20,682 nt of DNA from Deltaproteobacteria bacterium (GTDB taxonomy: Bacteria; Desulfobacterota; Desulfobacteria; Desulfobacterales; B30-G6), in the NCBI GenBank assembly GCA_003647375.1, contig QMMS01000044.1, forward strand, positions 1-20,682. The letters run 5' to 3'. Under the pieces are notes generated by a model, which was given only the letters and a program-made list of their open reading frames with translations, did no database searches and was not told the origin of the DNA. Of this stretch, positions 13,091 to 19,718 are shown piece by piece. A program made the position numbers and the translations under genes. Within the stretch, counting starts at the first letter, position 1, and each line of letters begins with the position of its first letter.

Positions 13091-14803
13091 TCAAAGTTTT
13101 CCGGAGCGAAATATGGATATCACCAGTAACAGGCCGAGAATTGTGGCCAGGCAGTAGCCCATGAGACCGAGCAAGGTTGTTATGGAGAGGGTGTGATTAA
13201 ACAGGGTTATATTGAATTCCATCAGACCCTGGGCTGCGTTGAGCACCAGTGCAGCGGCGATCAAAGAAGCGGATATTACCATACCCAAAACGAGCCGGTT
13301 GAGGCCTTTTTCAAATTTATCATCCATGCCCTGTATACCGGTATGTTGTATTTCAATCCGGTGTTTGCCCAGAGCCGTCATTTTCAGAATGTCATGGAGG
13401 AATTTAGGCACCAGACGCATGTAGCCGCTGAAATATCGTGCATCACGCCCCAAATTGTTGAGTATTTTCTGTGCATCGTATCCACGTTCCAGAAGCGCCT
13501 TGGCATAGGGCCTGGTTACCTCCAGCAGGTTGGCATCGCTGTCGAGGATTTTTCCGAGGGCCTCGGTCTGGATAAAGGTTTTCAGCAGCAGCAGATAATT
13601 TCTCGGTAACCGGATCTGGTGTTTCAACACTACCTGCATTACCTGATCGTACACATCTCTGGCGGAGATGGTTTTCAAAGATCTCCCATAAAAGGGTTCG
13701 CTGATGTCTTTCAGATCGATACGAAATACATCCATGTCGATATGTTCCGGATCGATGAGGCCGGCGCCCGCAAAGGCTTCAACTATCATGACATAATCGT
13801 GCTCGGCATATCCGAGGAAGATATTGGCAATCTGCATCATGGACTCTTCGTCCAGATACCCCGTGATCCCGAAATCCACCAGGCCCACACGGCCGTCATA
13901 CATCACAATGGTATTCCCAGGGTGGGGATCTGCATGGAAAAGTCCAAATTCCATCAGTTGGCGGGAGAAGTTTCTCAGTCCGATCATGGCAATTTCCCTG
14001 GGATCGATACCAAGCTCCTGCATAGCTTTAACCTGATCTATTTTGATCCCGTCAATATGTTCCATGACCAGAACCGATTTGGATGTATAGGCCCAATGAA
14101 CTTTGGGAATAACCAGTTCATGGCTGTCCTTGAAATAGCCGGAGAAGCGTTCCATGTGGCCCGCCTCGGTCAGCATGTCGAGTTCTTTGAAAATGGTTCG
14201 TTCAAATTCGCGTGCCAGGTTGATAAAACCGATTTTTCGTCCAACGTCGAATTTGCGCTCCAGTTTTTCGGCCAGCGTGAGCATGAGCCCGATGTCTTGC
14301 CTGATTTTTTTTCCGATCCCGGGCCGGATGATTTTTACGGCTACCTTCTCACCCGTACGCAATTCTGCCATGTGGACCTGCGCCACGGAGGCTGCTGCCA
14401 TGGATTCGGGGTTGAAAGATTTAAAAATGTCATTTAGATTCTGTCCGAATTCATCTTCGATCACTTTCCGTATTTCCTCGAAGGCTACCGGCGGCACACT
14501 GTCCTGGAGTTTGACAAGTTCCTGGATGTATTCAGGTGGGAAAATATCTGCCCGGGTGCTCATCAACTGCCCTAGCTTGACGAAGCTGGGGCCCAGTTCT
14601 TCGAGTACCTTTCGGATTCTGACAGGAGATGGGAATCCCGATTTTAGAGGATACGCGGTGTTGTCAGGGGTTGTTATGCCACTCGATCCTTGCTTGAACA
14701 GCCGGTCCGTGAAATCACCGAGTCCATGTTTCACCATGATACGAGAGATATGTCCCAATCTTCGAATGCCGCGCACGTGTCGCATTCCGTTAACAAACTT
14801 CAT
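13091..14803 (-). CDS. ubiB: UbiB/ABC1/AarF family atypical kinase, membrane-anchored
   Basis: A 570-residue protein of the ABC1/UbiB atypical kinase family, needed for isoprenoid quinone synthesis in many bacteria through an ATPase activity that is still not fully understood. Visible hallmarks are the KxGQ motif (K76-Q79), the Ala-rich loop AAAS (136-139) that replaces a Gly-rich loop, the ATP-site Lys K157 (AVKII), E207, HADPHPGN (290-297, catalytic loop) and DFG (310-312). The C-terminus has two hydrophobic helices (about 510-530 and 540-565) that would anchor it in the inner membrane, as in UbiB. The organism probably uses menaquinone, so the symbol marks family only. A UbiA-family gene lies about 1 kb away on the opposite strand. 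Confidence 0.88.
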   Translation of the reverse strand: MKFVNGMRHVRGIRRLGHISRIMVKHGLGDFTDRLFKQGSSGITTPDNTAYPLKSGFPSPVRIRKVLEELGPSFVKLGQLMSTRADIFPPEYIQELVKLQDSVPPVAFEEIRKVIEDEFGQNLNDIFKSFNPESMAAASVAQVHMAELRTGEKVAVKIIRPGIGKKIRQDIGLMLTLAEKLERKFDVGRKIGFINLAREFERTIFKELDMLTEAGHMERFSGYFKDSHELVIPKVHWAYTSKSVLVMEHIDGIKIDQVKAMQELGIDPREIAMIGLRNFSRQLMEFGLFHADPHPGNTIVMYDGRVGLVDFGITGYLDEESMMQIANIFLGYAEHDYVMIVEAFAGAGLIDPEHIDMDVFRIDLKDISEPFYGRSLKTISARDVYDQVMQVVLKHQIRLPRNYLLLLKTFIQTEALGKILDSDANLLEVTRPYAKALLERGYDAQKILNNLGRDARYFSGYMRLVPKFLHDILKMTALGKHRIEIQHTGIQGMDDKFEKGLNRLVLGMVISASLIAAALVLNAAQGLMEFNITLFNHTLSITTLLGLMGYCLATILGLLLVISIFRSGKL

Positions 14804-14820
14804 ATGATCAGCCTTTTAAT

Positions 14821-15025
14821 TTAAATCCAAAGCACGAAATTCGAAATTCGAAACAATATCAAATGTCACAAATTCGAATGATCAAAAAATAGACCAAAGA
14901 TGTTCAACTCTATACGTAGTGTTTGGGTCATTTGAACATTCGATATTTGGATTTGTCCTTCGACCTTGCTCAGGGCGGTGAGCCTGTCGAACCGTTTCGT
15001 ATTTAGATATTCGGATTTCAGATTT
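14821..15025. repeat. TTCGAAATT inverted repeat carrying a nested hairpin
   Basis: Sequence of the type 'aaatccaaagcacgaaattcgaaattcgaaa' at the left is answered by 'gtttcgtatttagatattcggatttcag' at the right, with 'ttgaacattcgatatttggattt' between. Nested at 14959-14991 is the hairpin TTCGACCTTGCTCA...TGAGCCTGTCGAA, a very common bacterial intergenic repeat. It fills most of the 286-bp gap between the UbiB-like and zinc-ribbon genes. Confidence 0.5.
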
Positions 15026-15089
15026 TCCATAACTGAATATGTACAATAGCAAATCCTTATAGGCTTACTTCCCCTTGGACCCTGATTTG

Positions 15090-15347
15090 CTATTCACCGG
15101 TGGTCTCTTCGGCAGCTTCTATTGCCTGTAGGTTCCGCCAACCCTCGGTTATCTCTTTGATCTTGTCCTTTTCGGCGATATAACTTTCAAGATAGCCGCA
15201 GTCGGTGCAAACATAGTTGTCCAGGGCAGCGATGGAGATGATGCTGATGGGAATGGAATTGCTTCCGAATGGACCGTTTTTCAGAGGAAGCTTATCGCCG
15301 CAATAGACCGATTCGGATCCACACTTTGGGCAAGTACCGTTTTTCAT
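15090..15347 (-). CDS. Small zinc-ribbon protein
   Basis: An 85-residue protein with two CxxC pairs: CPKCGS near residue 6 and CTDCGYLESYI near residue 47. They would bind one Zn ion in a zinc-ribbon fold. The segment between them (GPFGSNSIPISIISIAALDN) is hydrophobic but short, and is more likely part of the fold than a membrane helix. The C-terminal 25 residues are acidic and helical. An excellent AAGGAGG precedes the ATG on the minus strand, so it is very likely translated. Its role is unknown; zinc ribbons of this size often bind nucleic acid or mediate protein contacts. Confidence 0.75.
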   Translation of the reverse strand: MKNGTCPKCGSESVYCGDKLPLKNGPFGSNSIPISIISIAALDNYVCTDCGYLESYIAEKDKIKEITEGWRNLQAIEAAEETTGE

Positions 15348-15471
15348 AACGACCTCCTTGTAATATTGGCATTATTATCCGTTTGTTGCGGGTCCATGTT
15401 TCGACCCGGTAGGGTGCTTTTGGGGAAGGTTGAAATTAGATTAATATGACCTAATAGCCTATATGTGTCAA

Positions 15472-15681
15472 ACCTAAAATGAGCGTTTCAAATTTTAAGA
15501 ATGTTGAATTTAGAAATATTTTCAAAGGATTCTATTCATTTCAATTCTCAAAATTTGAAACCCGCTGGGATTGTCGATCTCACCGCATCTACGGCGTCAG
15601 ATGCCGTCCCGCATAGTTCACTATAGCGAAACGACATCTTCCTTGTAGCTACGGCAACCTCGACAATCGCTCAATTTAGGT
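15472..15681. repeat. 210-bp nested-hairpin element with terminal inverted repeats
   Basis: The outer ends ACCTAAAATGAGCG (15472-15485) and CGCTCAATTTAGGT (15668-15681) are inverted repeats with one mismatch in 14. Inside are two more dyads: an 18-bp pair, GTTTCAAATTTTAAGAAT (15485-15502) with ATTCTCAAAATTTGAAAC (15544-15561), 17/18 matched; and ATTGTCGA (15570-15577) with TCGACAAT (15660-15667). The second encloses a further imperfect palindrome around GATGCCGTCCCGCATAGT (about 15599-15638). No open frame is present. Confidence 0.6.
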
Positions 15682-15712
15682 CAAAGAAAAACTATCAGCT
15701 ATAAGTTATATC

Positions 15713-15743
15713 GGTTTTAGGTTTTAGGTTTTAGGTTTTAGGT
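15713..15743. repeat. GGTTTTA heptamer tandem repeat
   Basis: Four perfect copies of GGTTTTA are followed by GGT, between the nested-hairpin element and the UbiA-family gene. The unit length of seven means copy-number change would not preserve a reading frame, but no frame is affected here. Confidence 0.8.
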
Positions 15744-15863
15744 AAAACACATGCTAAGGGCTTACAGGTCATGGCTTATCATTTCTGGTTCACAAATACT
15801 TGCTCCATAGTCAAAACTAAGGTAAATATCCCCCAATGTATGCAACCTTGGGATATAAAATCT

Positions 15864-16823
15864 ATGCCTATTAATGAAGGATCAACATCTAAATCGTCAG
15901 GCCGGCTGGAACAGCTCAAACGCTTTCTTGCCCTTTCGCGCACGCCGCATGGTCTGATGGACATGGCGACACCGGCATTCGCTGTGTTGCTCTATCTCGG
16001 CAGTTTTCCTCCCGTCCATGTGGTAATCATCGGTATGATGACAGCCTTTGCAGGTTATACCGCCGTGTATGCACTGAATGACATCATCGATTATCGAACC
16101 GACATGGCAAAAGGTGGCGAAAGTGCCCTAACTGCCGAAACCTATCTTGACTCCCTGATGATAAGACATCCCATGGCGCAAGGACTCCTGACCTACCGGC
16201 AGGGTATCATGTGGGTGACGGGTTGGTCTCTGGTTGCCCTGATGGGCGCTTATATCCTGAACCCCATATGTGTCGTTATTTTTTTAATAGGGACGGCTCT
16301 GGAAACCATTTATTGTCTCTTATGGCGTGTCAGTCCGTGGCGGTCGGTTATCAGCGGATTTGTTAAAAATTCGGGCCCCGTGGCAGCGCTCTTTGCTGTC
16401 GATCCGCATCCAGCTCCTTTTTTTGCCGTATTATTGTTCCTGGGTCTTTTTTTCTGGGAGATCGGCGGGCAAAATATTCTAGCAGACTGGACAGATAAGG
16501 ATCTGGCTCAAGGACTCCATGCTAAAACCATTCCCATAATGCTGGGAGTTCAGAAATCAGCTTCTCTGGTACTGATCACGTTGACGGGTGCAACTGTTTT
16601 GATGATCTTTCTTTTCTGGCTGTATTCACCAATCTGGGAATGGGTGGCGGCCTTGGCGGCGGCAATAACATGTTTCTATCTGCTGTTGATTCCCGGCATT
16701 AAACTCTATCTGGCGCAGGACAGGGACCATGCTATGGCACTCTTCAACAAGGCGAGCTATTTTCCACTTGTGTTGCTCGGTATCGTGCTGGGGCTGATAA
16801 GTGTCATGCAAGGTTTTAAATAG
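15864..16823 (+). CDS. UbiA-family prenyltransferase, integral membrane
   Basis: A 319-residue polytopic protein with 8-9 hydrophobic segments. The two Asp-rich motifs that bind the prenyl diphosphate through Mg2+ are present: NDIIDYRTD (residues 72-80) and NILADWTDKD (about 204-213). 'HPMAQGLLTYRQG' matches the conserved loop between them. Family members prenylate aromatic rings (quinone, heme or chlorophyll precursors) or glycerol phosphates in the membrane; the acceptor here is not determined. An in-frame ATG at 15771 would add 31 residues of poor quality directly after the heptamer repeat. I prefer the ATG at 15864, though neither has a strong Shine-Dalgarno. The neighbouring UbiB-like gene is on the other strand. 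Confidence 0.8.
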   Translation: MPINEGSTSKSSGRLEQLKRFLALSRTPHGLMDMATPAFAVLLYLGSFPPVHVVIIGMMTAFAGYTAVYALNDIIDYRTDMAKGGESALTAETYLDSLMIRHPMAQGLLTYRQGIMWVTGWSLVALMGAYILNPICVVIFLIGTALETIYCLLWRVSPWRSVISGFVKNSGPVAALFAVDPHPAPFFAVLLFLGLFFWEIGGQNILADWTDKDLAQGLHAKTIPIMLGVQKSASLVLITLTGATVLMIFLFWLYSPIWEWVAALAAAITCFYLLLIPGIKLYLAQDRDHAMALFNKASYFPLVLLGIVLGLISVMQGFK

Positions 16824-16883
16824 AGAACAACCTGGCCTAGGGTTTCACTCGGGGCGCTATTTTTGAAGATCGCAACTTAATTC

Positions 16884-16913
16884 TTGACAGGACTATAGCG
16901 CATGATCTATGAA
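16884..16913 (+). promoter_or_regulatory. Candidate promoter upstream of the IclR gene
   Basis: TTGACA (16884-16889), an 18-bp spacer and TATGAA (16908-16913). It lies about 155 bp before the IclR start. The surrounding sequence (ACTATAGCG, GATGCCGTCTCGCAT) resembles part of the hairpin element at 15472-15681, so this may be a decayed copy. Confidence 0.3.
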
Positions 16914-17069
16914 TAAATCATATGATGAGATGCCGTCTCGCATTATGAGCCTACATGTTTTCTCCTATATACACTTCCACCAGGTTTGTAAGCAATTTTA
17001 TCTACGGTATCATCGATATGTTCACTCTGGCCTAGAATTTAAAAACCTTTTTTTATAAGGAACACCGCT

Positions 17070-17819
17070 TTGAATTCTATCGAAAAGGCACTAGAAATTC
17101 TCCGCGTTTTCACCCCGGATAACCGGCCTCTGCGGTCTGTGGAAATCAGCCATCGGCTGAAGATGAACAAAGCCACCGTCAACCGCACTCTCATCATACT
17201 GAAAAAAAGAGGTTTCGTTGTCCAGGATGATGCTACCCGGCGCTATCGCTTGGGTCCCTCAACAGCACAACTGGGCCGCGCCGTAAGGCAGTCTCTGAAC
17301 GGCCGGTTGGTGGCTCTGGCCAAACCTTACCTGGACGGTCTTCGTGACAAGGTAGGCGAAACAGTTCACCTCGAGGTCCTAACTGGCGGAAGAATCTTTC
17401 TGTCCTACAGTGCCACTGGAATAAGGCAGGTCACAGTTACCCCCAGAGTTGGAGATCAGATGGCAATCAATGCCAATGCTGGTGCCAAAGCCATTATGGC
17501 CTTTTGTCCTCAAGAAACAGTCCAAAAAGGTCTTGCCGGGCCGTTAACCAAATTTACAACACGAACCAGAACCGATGCCGACGCAATCTGGAAGGAATTT
17601 GCAGAAATCAGAGCTACTGGATTTGCATACGATAAGGAAGAATACGATGAAGATGTTCACGCTGTGGCTGCGCCGATTTTTAACCATGAGGATCGGGTTG
17701 TAGCGGCGGTTGTTATCATTGTACCCTCATTTCGAATGAGCAGCAGCATCGAATCTGGATCATTGGAGCTATTAAAGGAAACAGCAAGCGAGATATCGGA
17801 AAGGCTGTCGCAATTATAA
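17070..17819 (+). CDS. IclR-family transcriptional regulator
   Basis: A 249-residue protein. Residues 1-62 form the IclR winged helix-turn-helix, with IEKALEILRVF, then 'VEISHRLKMNKATVNRTL' as the recognition region and 'YRLGP' closing the wing. Residues about 75-245 are the effector-binding domain, with 'GETVHLEVLTGGRIF', INANAGAKAIMAF and 'GFAYDKEEYDEDVHAVAAPIF', all typical. IclR proteins sense small organic acids or aromatic metabolites and control nearby catabolic operons. The start is TTG at 17070, with ATAAGGA just upstream. The gene lies 79 bp before the dehydrogenase gene on the same strand, and a strong inverted repeat in that gap (17842-17877) is a possible operator. It probably controls the downstream genes. 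Confidence 0.9.
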   Translation: MNSIEKALEILRVFTPDNRPLRSVEISHRLKMNKATVNRTLIILKKRGFVVQDDATRRYRLGPSTAQLGRAVRQSLNGRLVALAKPYLDGLRDKVGETVHLEVLTGGRIFLSYSATGIRQVTVTPRVGDQMAINANAGAKAIMAFCPQETVQKGLAGPLTKFTTRTRTDADAIWKEFAEIRATGFAYDKEEYDEDVHAVAAPIFNHEDRVVAAVVIIVPSFRMSSSIESGSLELLKETASEISERLSQL

Positions 17820-17841
17820 ATTCGTCAATACAAACAATCTT

Positions 17842-17877
17842 GGTCGGTTCAGACCCGCTGTGTTGGTCTGACTGTCC
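17842..17877. promoter_or_regulatory. Inverted repeat between IclR gene and dehydrogenase gene
   Basis: TCAGACC (17849-17855) and GGTCTGA (17865-17871) are perfect inverted 7-mers, extended imperfectly outward (GGTCGGT / ACTGTCC). No T-run follows, so an operator or RNA hairpin is more likely than a terminator. It sits 22 bp before the dehydrogenase start. Confidence 0.4.
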
Positions 17878-17898
17878 GCAAGACACAGGGAGGATATT

Positions 17899-18693
17899 AT
17901 GCGTGTGAAGATGGGGATCGACGAAATCAAATCCATGTTTGATCTTAGCGGCAAGGTAGCAGTCATCACCGGGGGATCGGGGGGATTTGGCAGGGCCGCG
18001 GCCATCGGATTGGCGGCTTACGGTGCTGATGTTGTGGTTACTTCCCGAACCCTATCCAGCCTGGAAGAAACCGTCTCGGAAGTTGAATCCCAGGGAAACA
18101 GGGCCATGGCCATTCCCTGTGATGTCACCAATGTGGACAGTGTTTCAGCCATGGCCAAACAGGTTGTCGATCAGTGCGGTAAAATCGATATAATGGTGAC
18201 GGGTGCCGGCATTGCAGCTCGCTATCCAGCTGAAGAGATGCCCATCGATGAATGGCAAAAGGTTATGGATGCTAATGTCAAAGGAACCCTGCTCTGCTGC
18301 CAGGAGGCGGGCAAAGACATGATCAAACGCAGTGAACCGGGAAGCATCATAACCGTCGGTTCCATTCGCGGTTTTCTGGGTCATCCGGCAGGCTATTCAG
18401 CCTATGGAACTTCAAAAGGCGCCGTCCATCTGCTGACCAAACAACTGGCCTGTGAATGGGCCAAATATAAGATTCGGGTCAATTGTATCGCGCCTTGCAT
18501 CTTCTGGACGCCATTGACTGAACCAATCCTGAACAATGCGGAAATGTATAAGATCTTTATGTCCCGGATACCCATCGGTCGTGCGGCAGAACCGGAAGAT
18601 TTCATCGGAGCACTGGTGTATCTGGCATCTCCCGCTTCCAGCATGATGACCGGTCATATCATGTCCGTAGACGGTGGCGCAGCAGCCGGATGA
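17899..18693 (+). CDS. Short-chain dehydrogenase/reductase (SDR)
   Basis: A 264-residue classical SDR. The cofactor motif TGGSGGFG spans 24-31; an Arg after the second strand (TSR, R50) suggests NADP(H). The usual NNAG is TGAG (101-104). The catalytic tetrad is N126, S155, Y169 and K173 (YGTSK), and the C-terminal VDGG is present. The substrate loop starts IAPCIFWTPLTEP. Its general pattern is close to gluconate 5-dehydrogenase and 3-oxoacyl reductase types. Since a transhydroxylase-like gene lies in the same operon, a phloroglucinol- or diketone-reducing role is a candidate, but this is inferred from context. GGGAGG lies 5 bp before the ATG. The next gene begins 13 bp after its stop. Confidence 0.88.
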   Translation: MRVKMGIDEIKSMFDLSGKVAVITGGSGGFGRAAAIGLAAYGADVVVTSRTLSSLEETVSEVESQGNRAMAIPCDVTNVDSVSAMAKQVVDQCGKIDIMVTGAGIAARYPAEEMPIDEWQKVMDANVKGTLLCCQEAGKDMIKRSEPGSIITVGSIRGFLGHPAGYSAYGTSKGAVHLLTKQLACEWAKYKIRVNCIAPCIFWTPLTEPILNNAEMYKIFMSRIPIGRAAEPEDFIGALVYLASPASSMMTGHIMSVDGGAAAG

Positions 18694-18698
18694 GGAGG
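18692..18698 (+). promoter_or_regulatory. Shine-Dalgarno that sets the hydroxyacyl-CoA dehydrogenase start
   Basis: GAGGAGG overlaps the SDR stop codon and lies 8 bp before the ATG at 18707. This favours that ATG over an upstream in-frame GTG at 18674 that would lie inside the SDR gene. Confidence 0.65.
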
Positions 18699-18706
18699 CA
18701 TGGCGT

Positions 18707-19654
18707 ATGAATGACAAAGAATGTATGTTCCCTTCTGTGGCTATAATCGGCGCAGGCCTTATGGGTCATGGCATCGCCCAGATATTCGCCCTCAGCGGCC
18801 GCCAGGTCTGGCTTAACGACCTGGACGAGCAGATGCTGGAGCAGGCTGTAGGAAATATTCGAGCCAACCTGAACCTTTTCGTCAAAAACGGGCTGGTTTC
18901 CGCGGATGAGGTTGGGCCGGCGCTGTCAAGGATCAATACAACTACATCCCTGGAAAAGGCAGCCGGGCAGGCCGACTACGTAGTGGAGGCCATCAGCGAA
19001 AACCTGACGCTCAAACAGGACATTTTTAAAGAGCTGGATGAAGTCTGTCACCCAGAGACCATTTTATCCACAAACACCTCTGTGATGAGTATTACCGAAA
19101 TCGCGGCCAAGGCTGCCAATCGATCCAGGATTGTCGGCACTCACTTCTGGAATCCGCCTCACCTGATCCCCCTGGTGGAGGTGATACCCGGTGATGACAC
19201 CGCTGCGGAAACCGTAGAGGCTGCCTATAGCCTCCTGGCCGAAGTGGGCAAATATCCGGTCCGGGTAAAGCGGGATGTGCCCGGGTTCGTGGGAAATCGC
19301 CTGCAACACGCCCTCTGGCGCGAGGCTATATCCATTGTGGACGAGGGTATAGCAGAAGCGGCTGAAGTGGACGAGGTGGTCAAGATGGGGTTCGGCATTC
19401 GGTTGCCGGTGCTGGGCCCGTTGGAAAACGCCGACCTGGTCGGCTTGGATCTTACCCTTGCCATCCATGAATACATATTAAAACACCTGAACGCGTCACC
19501 CGAACCGGCTCCTATCCTGAAACGAAAGATAGATCAGGGCTACCTGGGCTTTAAAAAAGGGCGCGGCCTGCAAAAATGGAGTGAGCAGGAAATTACGGAT
19601 ACCCGGGTCCGCCTGGCGAATCATCTGATACAGTGGAACAAGGCGCGAAAATGA
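18707..19654 (+). CDS. 3-hydroxyacyl-CoA dehydrogenase-family enzyme
   Basis: A 315-residue NAD-dependent dehydrogenase with an N-terminal Rossmann domain (GAGLMG, 15-20) and a C-terminal helical dimerisation domain. S125, H146 and E158 have the same spacing as S119, H140 and E152 of human 3-hydroxyacyl-CoA dehydrogenase. N197 lies in PGFVGNR. The catalytic segment is THFWNPPHLIPLVEVI, nearer to members acting on free hydroxyacids (L-gulonate or carnitine dehydrogenase style 'NPP..iPLVE') than to the HFFNP of the fatty-acid enzymes. It may therefore oxidise a non-CoA 3-hydroxy acid. In anaerobic phloroglucinol degradation a (S)-3-hydroxy-5-oxohexanoate dehydrogenase step is known, which would suit an enzyme of this type; that link is inference. 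It sits between the SDR and the transhydroxylase gene. Confidence 0.85.
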   Translation: MNDKECMFPSVAIIGAGLMGHGIAQIFALSGRQVWLNDLDEQMLEQAVGNIRANLNLFVKNGLVSADEVGPALSRINTTTSLEKAAGQADYVVEAISENLTLKQDIFKELDEVCHPETILSTNTSVMSITEIAAKAANRSRIVGTHFWNPPHLIPLVEVIPGDDTAAETVEAAYSLLAEVGKYPVRVKRDVPGFVGNRLQHALWREAISIVDEGIAEAAEVDEVVKMGFGIRLPVLGPLENADLVGLDLTLAIHEYILKHLNASPEPAPILKRKIDQGYLGFKKGRGLQKWSEQEITDTRVRLANHLIQWNKARK

Positions 19655-19718
19655 TAGCTATTTTTAGCGGAAGTGTCCCAATTACATAATATCACAACAC
19701 CCGATTCCGGAGGGTATG

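Noticed and set aside
13619..14437. Plus-strand frame of 272 codons
   Set aside because: It is antisense to the UbiB-like kinase gene, which carries every family motif; the opposite frame is a compositional shadow.
15713..15743. Telomere-like sequence suggesting a linear replicon end
   Set aside because: There are only four heptamers, placed internally between genes; bacterial linear ends are not built this way.
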